Of a stretch of DNA of 64,000 nucleotides, positions 44,967-54,295 are shown piece after piece. The notes beneath the pieces were generated by a model. It was given only the letters and a program-made list of their open reading frames with translations. It had not been told where the DNA came from and made no database searches. The translations under genes were made by a program, and so were the position numbers. Positions within the stretch are counted from its first letter, which is position 1. Each line of letters opens with the position of its first letter. The stretch comes from Pseudohalioglobus sediminis (GTDB taxonomy: Bacteria; Pseudomonadota; Gammaproteobacteria; Pseudomonadales; Halieaceae): assembly GCF_008370495.1 (NCBI RefSeq), contig NZ_VTUX01000002.1, positions 186,001 to 250,000 of the forward strand. The letters are read 5' to 3'.

Positions 44967-45345
44967 CTCACGTTCCTGTAGGTAATTTGGCAGTAGCCGC
45001 CCCGTCGCCACACAGCGTGGCGCGGCCATGGTTCGCATGTATGCACAGGGCTGGCGATGCCTCTCCCCCTTTGCTGCGTATGGGGTGAAGTCATGGCACA
45101 ACATTCGCAGGGCATCGGGTCTGCGCGCGTTGATTCAGCACACAACACGGGGCACCGACCATACGGCCCATTGTGCCATCGGCGAGCATGTCAGTAATCC
45201 CCAGAAACCACTCGAAGGTTTGATGAGGTGATGAAGCGCATTCGCGGTTCGTTTACTTATGACAGCAAGCGCTAAAACTATTGCTGGGAGGACGTAGTAG
45301 CCGTTGGACCTGCGTTAGTCTCCAGAATCCGATCAACTGCCGGTT
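44967..45345. other. Intergenic region upstream of P450
   Basis: A 379-bp stretch between the P450 start and the end of the SDR gene. It probably holds the P450 promoter. No coding frame, RNA gene or strong repeat is visible. Confidence 0.5.
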
Positions 45346-46170
45346 TCAGGCGCCGATACCCAGGAGGTCATCGCGCTGTGCCATATAGATCTCGGCACAG
45401 TAGCCATAGTCCACCGGCAGGTTGACCCCGCTGACAAAAGCAGCGAGCGTGCTGCCCAATAGCACCAGCGGCCCGGCCATATCCCCGGCCTCGGCATAGC
45501 GGCCGTTGGCTGGCAGGAACAGGTCTATCGCTGCATCGGGCATCTGCCCTTCTCCCTTGAGCTTCTCCATGAACGCGCTGTCGGTGGGCGATGGTGAAAT
45601 ACAGTTGATGCGGATATTGCGCTGTGCCAGCAGCCTGGCTTTAGCCATGGTGTACACGATCAAGCACTGCTTGGAAAAACCGTAACCGTCGGCGCAGGAC
45701 TCCGGGTTGGCATCCAGCCACTCGTCTGCCGCGGCAAAAGACGGCGGCCTGTTCAGGAATGCCGTGACGCTATCCAGCCTGGATTTCCAGGCCATGCCCG
45801 CGGTCGACGCAATCGAGGTTATGGAACCACCCTCCTGCAAACGCGGAAGCAAGGCCTCGGTGAGGTAACGCAGGCCGACAAAATTAACGCGTATGGTATC
45901 GCGAGCACTGAACGGCGGGCTGGGCACACCTGCGCAGTTGAATAAAGCGTATACCTCTCCGGGTAATTCGTTCAGCGCGGCGTCAATGCTGGCGGGGTCG
46001 CTCATATCAACTTGAATGCAACGCTTGACAGCAACCGAGACCGGCGCAATGTCGAGCGCATGGACCTCCGCTCCCAATTCAACCAGCTGCTGGGCCGCGG
46101 CCTGCCCCATGCCCGAAGCGGCGCCTGTAATGACCACATTCCTGCCTCGGTATCCCAGAATATCCTGCAT
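45346..46170 (-). CDS. 3-alpha-hydroxysteroid-dehydrogenase/carbonyl-reductase-like SDR
   Basis: A 274-residue SDR with TGAASGMG (15-22), S122 region and catalytic YGFSK (Y163, K167). The HALDIAPV, FNCAGVPS and FLNRPPSFAAADEWLDANPES segments are those of the 3-alpha-HSD/carbonyl reductase group (Comamonas HsdA-like). An alicyclic alcohol or steroid substrate is plausible. It lies 15 bases downstream of another SDR and completes a unit of four dehydrogenases. Confidence 0.82.
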   Translation of the reverse strand: MQDILGYRGRNVVITGAASGMGQAAAQQLVELGAEVHALDIAPVSVAVKRCIQVDMSDPASIDAALNELPGEVYALFNCAGVPSPPFSARDTIRVNFVGLRYLTEALLPRLQEGGSITSIASTAGMAWKSRLDSVTAFLNRPPSFAAADEWLDANPESCADGYGFSKQCLIVYTMAKARLLAQRNIRINCISPSPTDSAFMEKLKGEGQMPDAAIDLFLPANGRYAEAGDMAGPLVLLGSTLAAFVSGVNLPVDYGYCAEIYMAQRDDLLGIGA

Positions 46171-46185
46171 TCTTTTTCCCTCTGC

Positions 46186-46959
46186 TTAACCCTTTGGTGA
46201 CCGTCGCTGTGGCCGCAACTCGAGTAGATCCACTGACACGCCCCTGGGCTGGGCCAATGCGAACACAACCGCGTTGGCGACATCATCCACGGTCATACCG
46301 ACCGCCATATAACTGCCTTCTTCGCGCCAGGCTGCGAAGGCCGCCATAGTCACGTCCATGTCCCAGGCCTCAGCGATGCTGGAATCCGCGCCCCCGGGAC
46401 GAATACAGGACACGCCGATTTCCTCCGCCTGGCACTCCGTGGCCAGGTCGCGAGTGAAGCGCTCCACCGCCGCCTTGGAGGCGGCGTAGATCGAAAGATG
46501 GCTCATTTCATCGAAATGAAACGCCGAGGCGGAAGAGATATTGATAATGCGCGGGTTGTCACTGCCATGCTCTCGTAACTGCGGTATCACCGCCTGGCAG
46601 GCGAAAACCGTACCGAGGAAGTTGGTATTGACCTGCATCAGCACCTCCTCTTCCACCAGATTCTCAACCGTGTTGGGCCTGGCGGCGCCGGCGTTATTAA
46701 CCAAACCATCCAAACGGCCAAAGTGCTGCGCGATAGCCGCAATAGCTCCCGTGATGCCAGTGCGTTGACCCACGTCGGCGGCGACGCCATAGGCACGGTC
46801 CGCGCCAAGTTCGCTCACCGCTTGCTCAAGCCCCTGCTGATTTCGGCTGACCAGGCCCACGCGCGCGCCTGCAGCCACCAGCGCCCTGGCTATAGCCAGG
46901 CCAAAGCCCTTCGAGCCACCGGTGACAATATAAACGCGATCAACCAGTTCCATCTTCAT
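46186..46959 (-). CDS. Short-chain dehydrogenase/reductase
   Basis: A 257-residue classical SDR: TGGSKGFG, NNAGAARPN, NISSASAF and YAASK. It is translationally coupled to the aldehyde dehydrogenase gene by an ATGA overlap (46956-46959). It probably oxidises a hydroxyl produced by the P450 pathway, but the substrate is unknown. Confidence 0.85.
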   Translation of the reverse strand: MKMELVDRVYIVTGGSKGFGLAIARALVAAGARVGLVSRNQQGLEQAVSELGADRAYGVAADVGQRTGITGAIAAIAQHFGRLDGLVNNAGAARPNTVENLVEEEVLMQVNTNFLGTVFACQAVIPQLREHGSDNPRIINISSASAFHFDEMSHLSIYAASKAAVERFTRDLATECQAEEIGVSCIRPGGADSSIAEAWDMDVTMAAFAAWREEGSYMAVGMTVDDVANAVVFALAQPRGVSVDLLELRPQRRSPKG

Positions 46960-48419
46960 ACCGCTATCGCTATGGTCTTGGTTTCCAGGTATTCCTCAAA
47001 TCCCTCTGTTCCCATCTCCCGGCCGATGCCGCTTTGCTTGTAGCCGCCAAAGGGAGCGTCCGGGCCGTAGAAATTGCCACCGTTGACGTTCACAGTGCCG
47101 ACTCGCAAGCGCCTGGCAACCTCCAGCCCTCTATCCAGGGTGCCTGCCCAGACACTGCCAGAGAGCCCGAAGGGCGAATCGTTGGCAATACGCACTGCCT
47201 CGTCCTCATTATCGTAGGCAATGACACACAGCACGGGGCCAAAGATTTCCTCGCGCGCGATGGTCATATCATTGGTGACGTCGACGAATACAGTAGGCTG
47301 CACGTAATAGCCTTTGGGCAGGTTTTCGGGGATACCGCCACCGAGCAGGAGCCGGGCGCCCTCCTGTTTACCTTTTTCTATATAGGACAGCACCCGATCG
47401 CGCTGTCGCGCATTCACCAGCGGGCCCATGATGTCCTGCTCTGAAGACTGGTCCCCGTAGTGAATCAGGCCGAAATAGGTTTTCAGCAATGCTTCCACCT
47501 CGGCCTGCCTGGCGCGGGGAACCAGCAGCCGGGTATTGAGAGCACAGCCCTGCCCGGCGTGAAAGCACACCGCGAGGGCGCTGAGCAGGCTGCCCGCCAG
47601 ATCAGCGTCTTCGAGGATGATATTCGCAGACTTGCCGCCCAGTTCGAGAAATACCTTCTTCACCGTCTGCGCAGCGCTCGCCATAATATGTTTGCCAACG
47701 GCAGTCGAACCGGTGAAGGAAACCATATCAACGCGCGGGTCGGTGACCAGTTGCTCGCCTACCTGTACGGGGTCCTGCGCGGTAATCACGTTGAAAACGC
47801 CGGCGGGCATATCGGTATGCTCGGCGACGATCCTGCCGAGTGCAGAGGCGCACCAGGGCGTATCCGGCGCTGCTTTCAGGACCACGGTGCAGCCCGCCGC
47901 CAGCGCTGGCACGCACTTGGCCAGGTTGATCTGCAGCGGCACGTTCCACGGTGTGATGGCCGCCACCACGCCTATGGCTTCCTTCTCGACCAGGCGCTCG
48001 TTGTTGCCACCCATGATTTCGTTGGTCCCGATATTCCTGTGCCATTGATACCGCGGCAGGCTTGCAAGTGTGTAGTCTATAAATTCAATGGGCAATTCAC
48101 ATTGCGGGCCGGCCTGGCCACAGATGCCCAGGGGTGCGCCTGTCTCCGCGGAAATCTGCCGCTTCAGCTCTTCCATGTTCGCGAGCAGCCCCGCTTTCAG
48201 CTGCTGCAGGCAATGCAATCGAAAGGCGTGGTTGGTCGACCAATCGGTGTCGTCAAAAGCGCGTCGCGCCGCAGCGATGGCGCGATCCATGTCCTCGGGC
48301 CCGGCATCGGCCACGTGCCCCATTACTTCCTCGGTAGCCGGGTTGATATTAGGGTAGGTTTTACACTCCGCGGCGTTTACCAGCTCACCGTCTATGAGCA
48401 GGCGTGTCTCCGGATTCAT
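46956..48419 (-). CDS. NAD(P)-dependent aldehyde dehydrogenase
   Basis: A 487-residue ALDH with N159 (TPWNVPLQ), E259 (LELGGKSAN) and nucleophile C292 (AGQGCALNT). The start is ATG 48419 (MNPETRLLIDG), where GAGGG lies 7 bases upstream. The frame is open to 48494 but would overlap the upstream dehydrogenase. Its TGA overlaps the following SDR start. It probably oxidises an aldehyde formed after hydroxylation. Confidence 0.9.
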   Translation of the reverse strand: MNPETRLLIDGELVNAAECKTYPNINPATEEVMGHVADAGPEDMDRAIAAARRAFDDTDWSTNHAFRLHCLQQLKAGLLANMEELKRQISAETGAPLGICGQAGPQCELPIEFIDYTLASLPRYQWHRNIGTNEIMGGNNERLVEKEAIGVVAAITPWNVPLQINLAKCVPALAAGCTVVLKAAPDTPWCASALGRIVAEHTDMPAGVFNVITAQDPVQVGEQLVTDPRVDMVSFTGSTAVGKHIMASAAQTVKKVFLELGGKSANIILEDADLAGSLLSALAVCFHAGQGCALNTRLLVPRARQAEVEALLKTYFGLIHYGDQSSEQDIMGPLVNARQRDRVLSYIEKGKQEGARLLLGGGIPENLPKGYYVQPTVFVDVTNDMTIAREEIFGPVLCVIAYDNEDEAVRIANDSPFGLSGSVWAGTLDRGLEVARRLRVGTVNVNGGNFYGPDAPFGGYKQSGIGREMGTEGFEEYLETKTIAIAV

Positions 48420-48429
48420 CTCCTGGCCC

Positions 48430-49311
48430 TCAGTCTTGCGGCAATCGGGACTCATCCCGTGCCAGAAAAACGTCTTCAATCCGGTCACGTACATACACTG
48501 CGGTAGGCATGGTCACCCCATGGCCTGCTGCAGTATCCAGCGCGCACTGCAGGTCCTTGCGCCCAAGCGTGCCCATGGGACCAAACAGCCTTGCCATCTC
48601 TTCCTCGCTGCAGCTTGCTGCCATGCCATTACGACCGGATATGAACATGTGCATCTGCTCGTTGACGACGCCGTTGGACAACCCGACCTCACGCAGCACC
48701 TCCGCGGACAATCCACAGGCGTGGGCCAGGCGGGTGGCTTCGGCCATGGCCACGAACTCCGTGAATTGGATAAAGTTATTGCACAGCTTCAGCGCAATAC
48801 CGGCGCCAACCGCCCCGGCGTGAACCACTTTTTCTGCAGACGTCTCAAACACCGGGGCTGCGGCCCGGACTACTGCTTCCGCGCCGCCGACCATATAACA
48901 CAGCGTCCCGGCTTCAGCCTTGTGTGCGCCGCCGGTGATGGGCGCATCGACAAGCACAATACCCGCATCCGCGGCCTGTTGCGCCCACTTCAGCAGATTG
49001 GCCTGGGTGACAGTGCTGTGCACGGCCACGAGTGTTCCGCTCGCGGCGTTGGTGAAAATACCGCCGGGGCCGTAGAGCAGTTCCTCTACCTGCTGATCGT
49101 CACGGACACAGATACCGATATGAGTGCAGCGCGAGGCGATATCCCGCACCGACTCACCTGCAAGCGCGCCATGCTCTACCAGTTCCTTCACTGCCGGTTG
49201 GTATGTGTCATAGACCCATACCTCGTAAGGTTCAACGATGAGGCGCTGCGCACAGTGCCTGCCGATGTTGCCAAGACCGATAAAGCCCACTTGCTTTTTT
49301 TGCTTATTCAT
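48430..49311 (-). CDS. 3-hydroxyisobutyrate-dehydrogenase-like enzyme
   Basis: A 293-residue beta-hydroxyacid dehydrogenase: GFIGLGNIG Rossmann motif, DAPITGGAHKAEAG substrate loop and catalytic lysine in GIALKLCNN. It acts on beta-hydroxy acids with NAD(P). It is the first gene of the unit with the aldehyde dehydrogenase and two SDRs and is divergent from the MarR gene, which may repress it. Confidence 0.87.
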   Translation of the reverse strand: MNKQKKQVGFIGLGNIGRHCAQRLIVEPYEVWVYDTYQPAVKELVEHGALAGESVRDIASRCTHIGICVRDDQQVEELLYGPGGIFTNAASGTLVAVHSTVTQANLLKWAQQAADAGIVLVDAPITGGAHKAEAGTLCYMVGGAEAVVRAAAPVFETSAEKVVHAGAVGAGIALKLCNNFIQFTEFVAMAEATRLAHACGLSAEVLREVGLSNGVVNEQMHMFISGRNGMAASCSEEEMARLFGPMGTLGRKDLQCALDTAAGHGVTMPTAVYVRDRIEDVFLARDESRLPQD

Positions 49312-49371
49312 CAGCGCGAACAGCCTTGCTGGTTAGGGTCAGCGGCCAGAGTAGTTTCGAGCATTTTTATT

Positions 49372-49387
49372 GTCAAGCCAGATTGAC
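49372..49387. promoter_or_regulatory. Inverted repeat, possible MarR operator
   Basis: GTCAA (49372-49376) and TTGAC (49383-49387) are exact inverted arms with a 6-base spacer, located 32 bases before the tandem-MarR start and 60 bases before the divergent dehydrogenase start. The half-sites suit a dimeric winged-helix repressor. Confidence 0.45.
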
Positions 49388-49418
49388 TACTAGGCAATAT
49401 GGCTTTACTTTACGCATC

Positions 49419-50480
49419 ATGAACACGGCTATCGAACATTGTGGGCTCGACCTTGAGACGCAGCGTCAATACCGCGACAATTTCGCAAGGCACTTCCTGA
49501 GTGTCACGCTCTATATTCAGGCCGAGATCATGGCTGCGCTGACACTCAAACACGGGCACAGCAACCTACGGCTGAACTTTGCACCCTATATCACCCTGGC
49601 TGGTCACGACGGTGCGCGCTTGTCGGACATCGCAGAAACACTGGGTATCAGCCGCCAGGCAGCCAACCAGATTGCCAACCAGATCGAGGCTGCTGGCTAT
49701 CTGCGGCGCACGGCAGACCGCAGTGACGGCAGGGCCAAATTGCTCACTCGCACCCCGCGCGCACGCGCCCTGGTTGAACAGGGCGCCTCGGAGGCAGCGC
49801 GCCTGCAGGCGCGGTTCGCGGCACTTACTGCTGCCGGGGATGTGGAGAAGACAACCCTCACGCTCGCGCAACTGAACAAGCACCTGGCATTACTTGTCGC
49901 ACGGGAAGGCGGTGACTTATCACTGGCTGCAGTCCTGCCAAGGCTGTCTGACCATATCAGCACCCGACTGCAGGAACTCACCATGGCCCGGGGGCACCCT
50001 GGACTGAAGCGCAGTTTTGGTTCAGTGCTGATGTCAATTGGCCCGGCTGGGGGCCGCATTCAACAGATCGCCGATGCGCATGATGTGAGCAAACAGGCCA
50101 TCAGCGCGATCGCATCAGAGCTGGAAGAACTGCGTTATATCGCGCGTCTGCCCGATCCCGGAGACGCCCGACAGGTGATTCTGGTGTTCACCGCCGCGGG
50201 GCGCCGGCTCATTGAGGATTCGGTCGCGTCCACTGCGCAGCTCTATAGCGAACTCGAGGCTCTTGTCGGGAAGCGAGCGTTCAGGCAGGCAGCATCCACG
50301 CTTGCCGCGCTGTACCAGTCGCTGAACCTGGGCGAAGAGATATTTGGCCACGTCGGCGACGATGACATCGGCAGCATCGCCCGGCAACTTACACGGCAAT
50401 TGGGAGATGAGCGCGCGCGTGCACTCGCGAGGGTGATTCTTGCAGCTGATCCAGATGAACCAGCAAGGGTATCGTTATGA
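49419..50480 (+). CDS. Tandem MarR-domain regulator
   Basis: A 353-residue protein built of two MarR-type winged-helix units in one chain: LSDIAETLGISRQAANQIAN (about 70-89) and IQQIADAHDVSKQAISAIAS (about 212-231). MarR proteins are normally about 150-residue homodimers, so this is a covalent pseudo-dimer. The start is ATG 49419; the frame extends to 49326 without SD. Its stop overlaps the CMD gene (ATGA). Confidence 0.82.
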   Translation: MNTAIEHCGLDLETQRQYRDNFARHFLSVTLYIQAEIMAALTLKHGHSNLRLNFAPYITLAGHDGARLSDIAETLGISRQAANQIANQIEAAGYLRRTADRSDGRAKLLTRTPRARALVEQGASEAARLQARFAALTAAGDVEKTTLTLAQLNKHLALLVAREGGDLSLAAVLPRLSDHISTRLQELTMARGHPGLKRSFGSVLMSIGPAGGRIQQIADAHDVSKQAISAIASELEELRYIARLPDPGDARQVILVFTAAGRRLIEDSVASTAQLYSELEALVGKRAFRQAASTLAALYQSLNLGEEIFGHVGDDDIGSIARQLTRQLGDERARALARVILAADPDEPARVSL

Positions 50481-50878
50481 GTTCAAGTGAACGCCGCAAA
50501 ATCGGCGCCAGAAAAATGGAGGAAGTCTATGCCGGTGATGTAACCGTGCCGGCTGAGGGCTATGCGTTCACCGACGTGATGCTGGAAACACTGTTTGCCG
50601 AAGTCTGGACCCGTGACACCCTATCCATGCGCGACAGGCGCATTCTCCTCCTCGGCATGTTGGCGGCACAGTCACAACACGACACCTTCAAAATACAGGT
50701 CAAGGCAGCGCTCAAGCGAGGCGAACTCACGGCGGACGAAGTCCGTGAGCTGCATTTATTCATTGCCCAGTATTGCGGCTACCCGACAGCGGCGGCACTG
50801 ATCACACCCATGGAAACCGCAATCGCTGAAGCACAAGAAAAACCCGGGGACGTTGCAGCCGAGGGGGCCTCAGAATGA
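50477..50878 (+). CDS. Carboxymuconolactone-decarboxylase-family protein
   Basis: A 133-residue CMD/AhpD-fold protein: RDRRILLLGMLAAQSQHDTFKIQVKAALKRGELTADEVRELHLFIAQYCGYP. It lacks the AhpD CxxC pair, so it is closer to the gamma-CMD branch; whether it decarboxylates a lactone is unknown. It is coupled at both ends by 4-bp overlaps. Confidence 0.8.
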   Translation: MSSSERRKIGARKMEEVYAGDVTVPAEGYAFTDVMLETLFAEVWTRDTLSMRDRRILLLGMLAAQSQHDTFKIQVKAALKRGELTADEVRELHLFIAQYCGYPTAAALITPMETAIAEAQEKPGDVAAEGASE

Positions 50879-51648
50879 GCAGCATTATTGAGCACTATGA
50901 TTGGCTAGCGGGCCTGGTCACGGTAGTCGGCATAATTGCGGTCACTGTCCTGGGCCGGGCTATCGCTTTTCGCATACCGGCCATCGCCGCAGCGCGCGCG
51001 GCGGACAAGGCCCAGAACATCGACAAGTGGCGCAACAAGGCCAGTAAATACCGCCCGAGAGTGCAGCCCAGCCAGAAGATAGGCCTGGGGCTAACCCTCG
51101 GCTTCTACATCCTGGTACAGCCGTTTATTGTCACACTGGATGCGGAGCCGATCTGGAAAATCCTGCTGGACAGTTTTCTGATACTGATGGTTTACGACTT
51201 CTTTTACTATTTAATCCACCGCTTCCTGTTTCATGGACAGGGTTATTTCCGCCGCGTTCACGCTGTGCACCACCAGGCTCGGAGCCGGGTCAGTTCGATC
51301 GACTCCCACCTGCTCCACCCATGGGAACTCTTCATCGGCGTCGCACTTTTTTACGTGGTGACGGTCGTCATGGCGCTGGTGAATGGCGGACCTTTCCATG
51401 TCGCGACCATCGTGATCACCTCGGTCATCTATACACAGCTGAACCAGATCAATCACTGTCGCATCGACCTGCACACGGCACCCTGGAAAACCCTCAACTG
51501 GATTGCCATGAAGCACGACGCCCACCACCTCGATATGCACAGAGGCAACTACGCCACCATCACCCTGCTCTATGACTGGCTGTTCGGGACGCTGGAGACG
51601 CACCCGATGGAACTGGAAGGAAAAACGGCAGCGCAGACTGGCGGCTGA
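50875..51648 (+). CDS. Sterol-desaturase/fatty-acid-hydroxylase-type membrane enzyme
   Basis: A 257-residue integral-membrane di-iron protein: HRFLFH, HAVHH, then a late HDAHH, with hydrophobic segments at 12-35, 70-90 and 100-120 and 155-190. The group covers sterol C4/C5 oxidases and alkylglycerol or fatty-acid hydroxylases. It is the last gene of the operon begun by the tandem MarR protein. Confidence 0.82.
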   Translation: MSSIIEHYDWLAGLVTVVGIIAVTVLGRAIAFRIPAIAAARAADKAQNIDKWRNKASKYRPRVQPSQKIGLGLTLGFYILVQPFIVTLDAEPIWKILLDSFLILMVYDFFYYLIHRFLFHGQGYFRRVHAVHHQARSRVSSIDSHLLHPWELFIGVALFYVVTVVMALVNGGPFHVATIVITSVIYTQLNQINHCRIDLHTAPWKTLNWIAMKHDAHHLDMHRGNYATITLLYDWLFGTLETHPMELEGKTAAQTGG

Positions 51649-51676
51649 CACAGTCGACCGGCGCTGCACCAATCAA

Positions 51677-52075
51677 TTATTTCGGTGCGCCTTCCTGCAA
51701 AGAAGCCGTTGCAGGAACCGCGTCGACCCGCACCCACTCAATGGTGCGGCTCATGAAGCCGACCTTGACCTTGAACTGCATCAGGTCAGGCTCCTTCAGG
51801 GATATCTCAGCGTCCTTGTACTCGCCCAATTTCTCGGCATAGACCTGGCCTCGCCACACGTTCTCACTGGCCCCATCGGCCTCCAGTTCCCTGATGATCT
51901 GGCGGCCGACACGTTCGGGAAACTTGTCATTGCGTAGCACGGTGCCTTCGCCCTCATCCAGGCTGATTTCGATCCAGCCCGGTTCGTCGGCATGTTTCCA
52001 GAAACCTGAGATATCACCCGCCAAGGACAGGGGTGCCGTGAGCATGGCACACAAAAATACTGCGATACGATTCAT
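51677..52075 (-). CDS. Secreted small protein, DUF2147-like
   Basis: A 132-residue protein with a signal peptide (about 1-19, PLSLAG) and a DISGFWKHADEPGWIEISLDEGEGTV start resembling DUF2147, followed by a short beta-rich region ending FMSRTIEWVRVD. Function unknown. It lies 17 bases downstream of the acyl-CoA dehydrogenase gene on the same strand. Confidence 0.6.
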   Translation of the reverse strand: MNRIAVFLCAMLTAPLSLAGDISGFWKHADEPGWIEISLDEGEGTVLRNDKFPERVGRQIIRELEADGASENVWRGQVYAEKLGEYKDAEISLKEPDLMQFKVKVGFMSRTIEWVRVDAVPATASLQEGAPK

Positions 52076-52092
52076 CTCTGTTCCCCTGTTAA

Positions 52093-53307
52093 CTAGCCGT
52101 TAAGCTCACGCGCGGTCAGCTTGCCCAGCTGCGACATGTGCACCTCATCGGGACCATCGGCAATGCGTGAGAACCGCGCCAGGGTGAATACATCCGGGAT
52201 CATGGTGTCCTGGCACACCCCCATACCGCCGAACACCTGCATGGCGCGATCGGCCACCTGCTGCGCCATATTGGGTGCGACGATCTTGACCATGGAGATA
52301 TAGGGTATCGCCGCTTTCATACCCTGGGTGTCCATCACGTGAGCGGCCTGCAGGGTCAGCAAGCGGGCCTGCTCGATATCGCAGCGACAGCGGGCGATCT
52401 CGTGTTGTACGCTGGTTTTCTTGATCAACTTCTCGCCAAAGGCTACACGCTCGTCGGCACGGGCACACATCAGCTCCAGGCAGCGCTGGGCATTACCTAC
52501 CAGCCCCATGGCGTACTGGAATCGGCCGGGGCCCAGACGACCCTGGGCAATTTCGAAACCGCAGCCCTCTCCCTTGATCATATTGCTCACCGGCACGCGC
52601 ACGTTGTCGAACAGGAATTCCGCTTCGCCGCCCGGGGAGTGGAGGTTGTCGAATACGCGAAGTTCTCGCACCAGCTTCACCCCAGGGGTATCGCGGGGTA
52701 CCAGAATAGTGGAGTGCTGGCGGTGACGCTCATTCTCGGGGTTCGACTTTCCCATTACCAGCATGATCTTGCAGCGCGGATTAACCGCATTGGTCGTCCA
52801 CCACTTGCGGCCATTGAGCACATAGTCGTCGCCGTCGCGGACAATCTCCAGCTCCATATTGGTGGCATCGGAAGACGCTACCTGGGGCTCGGTCATCGCA
52901 TAGGCGCTGCGGATCTCACCCGCCAGCAGGGGCTTCAACCACTGCTCCTGTTGCTCTTGAGTGCCGTATTTCGCCAACACTTCCATATTGCCGCGGTCTG
53001 GCGCGTTGCAATTAAAGACAGCCTGCGCCCAGATCACCTTGCTCATGGTTTCGAACAGCGGGGCAATTTCCACGTTGCTGAGGCCCGGGCTCCAGGGTTC
53101 ATATTCGCGCGGGAGAAACAAGTTCCAAAGCCCCTGCGCCCTGGCCAATTCTCGCAGTTCGTCAAACCAGGGGGGCGTCTCCCAGAGATTGTCCTGGTTG
53201 AGTGTCCACTCGTGCCAGTCGTGCTCGCGGGGGTAAACATGCTCCTCCATGAACGCTTCGAGTTTGGCATTCAGGGCCATCACCTTTTCGCTGACTTCAA
53301 ATCCCAT
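52093..53307 (-). CDS. ACAD11-like acyl-CoA dehydrogenase
   Basis: A 404-residue FAD enzyme: CNAPDRGNMEVLAKYG, AMTEPQVASSDATNM, NGRKWWTTNAVNP, HRQHSTILVPRDTPGV, GRLGPGRFQYAM and the C-terminal ADGPDEVHMSQLGKL. The segment order and wording match the dehydrogenase domain of animal ACAD10/ACAD11 rather than the short-chain ACADs. In those proteins a kinase domain sits in the same chain; here a kinase of the matching type is encoded separately at 62715. It is the second gene in a minus-strand run. Confidence 0.87.
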   Translation of the reverse strand: MGFEVSEKVMALNAKLEAFMEEHVYPREHDWHEWTLNQDNLWETPPWFDELRELARAQGLWNLFLPREYEPWSPGLSNVEIAPLFETMSKVIWAQAVFNCNAPDRGNMEVLAKYGTQEQQEQWLKPLLAGEIRSAYAMTEPQVASSDATNMELEIVRDGDDYVLNGRKWWTTNAVNPRCKIMLVMGKSNPENERHRQHSTILVPRDTPGVKLVRELRVFDNLHSPGGEAEFLFDNVRVPVSNMIKGEGCGFEIAQGRLGPGRFQYAMGLVGNAQRCLELMCARADERVAFGEKLIKKTSVQHEIARCRCDIEQARLLTLQAAHVMDTQGMKAAIPYISMVKIVAPNMAQQVADRAMQVFGGMGVCQDTMIPDVFTLARFSRIADGPDEVHMSQLGKLTARELNG

Positions 53308-53318
53308 ATTCCTTCTCC

Positions 53319-54269
53319 TCAGTCTGTGTAGCGGGTGGCCAATCGATTTACCGCTTCATAAAATTCATTCACTGTGCTGTGGACAATATCCGCCGCACTC
53401 TTTATTTCATCAATGCGCCCGACCACCTGCCCGGATAAGGGAATAGCCGCTTCCATTTCACCGCCGAAATAGAGCTCGGGTATCCCCGCAAGGTGTTCCA
53501 TCGCGTTGAACGCACCCAGTGGTTCCAGCATTTCAGTACGCTGCGTGCGCAGTGCACGCAGGGCGGGACGCGATTGCTGGTTGAGAAATACCGTATCCGT
53601 TTCCTTTGCTGCGACAATCGACTGTTTCCAGTTGTCGTGCACCGGCGAGTCAGAACTACTGAGCATACGGGTACCCATCTGCACCCCCTCGGCGCCCATG
53701 GCAAAGGCACCGGCCATAGAAAGTCCGTCGCACATGCCGCCCGCCGCAATAATGGGAAGATCTGTGCGTGAGCGGATCAGCGGCAATAGCACCATGGTTG
53801 ATACCGGGCTCGGGTTCTTGAAGCCGCCGCCCTCCCCGCCTTCCACTACCAGGCCGTCCACGCCGCAGTCGATGGCCTTCAGCGCCATATCCAGCGTCGG
53901 CACCACGTGAAACACCTTGATACCCGCCTCCTGAAACGCCTGCGTGCAAACACTGGGGCTGCCCGATGAGGTGGTGACGAACTTGATACCCTGCTTGATC
54001 ACAAAGTCGACAACGTTGGTGCCTTTGACGTAAGACAGGGCCACGTTCATGCCGAAAGGCTTGTCGGTGAGGTCGCGCATTTTCGCCACCTCATTGCGGA
54101 TATTGTCGAACTCACCGGAGGCGGTTTCGATAACTCCCATGCCGCCGGCATTGCTCACCGCGGAAGCCAGCTGAGCGCGGGCAATCCAGCCCATGGGCGC
54201 CTGGATGATGGGATAGTCGGTACCGGTCATTTCGGTGACGCGGTTTTTGATAGGGCGTGCTGTGGTCAT
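53319..54269 (-). CDS. Nitronate monooxygenase-like flavoprotein
   Basis: A 316-residue TIM-barrel FMN protein: YPIIQAPMGWIARAQLASAVSNAGG, VVEGGEGGGFKNP for phosphate binding, and PIIAAGGMCDGLSMAGAFAMGAEGV. It may be an enoyl reductase or oxidase rather than a true nitronate oxidase. It is 11 bases upstream of the acyl-CoA dehydrogenase, consistent with a shared pathway. Confidence 0.83.
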   Translation of the reverse strand: MTTARPIKNRVTEMTGTDYPIIQAPMGWIARAQLASAVSNAGGMGVIETASGEFDNIRNEVAKMRDLTDKPFGMNVALSYVKGTNVVDFVIKQGIKFVTTSSGSPSVCTQAFQEAGIKVFHVVPTLDMALKAIDCGVDGLVVEGGEGGGFKNPSPVSTMVLLPLIRSRTDLPIIAAGGMCDGLSMAGAFAMGAEGVQMGTRMLSSSDSPVHDNWKQSIVAAKETDTVFLNQQSRPALRALRTQRTEMLEPLGAFNAMEHLAGIPELYFGGEMEAAIPLSGQVVGRIDEIKSAADIVHSTVNEFYEAVNRLATRYTD

Positions 54270-54295
54270 ATTGTTCCTCTAGTAGCTGTGTCTGA

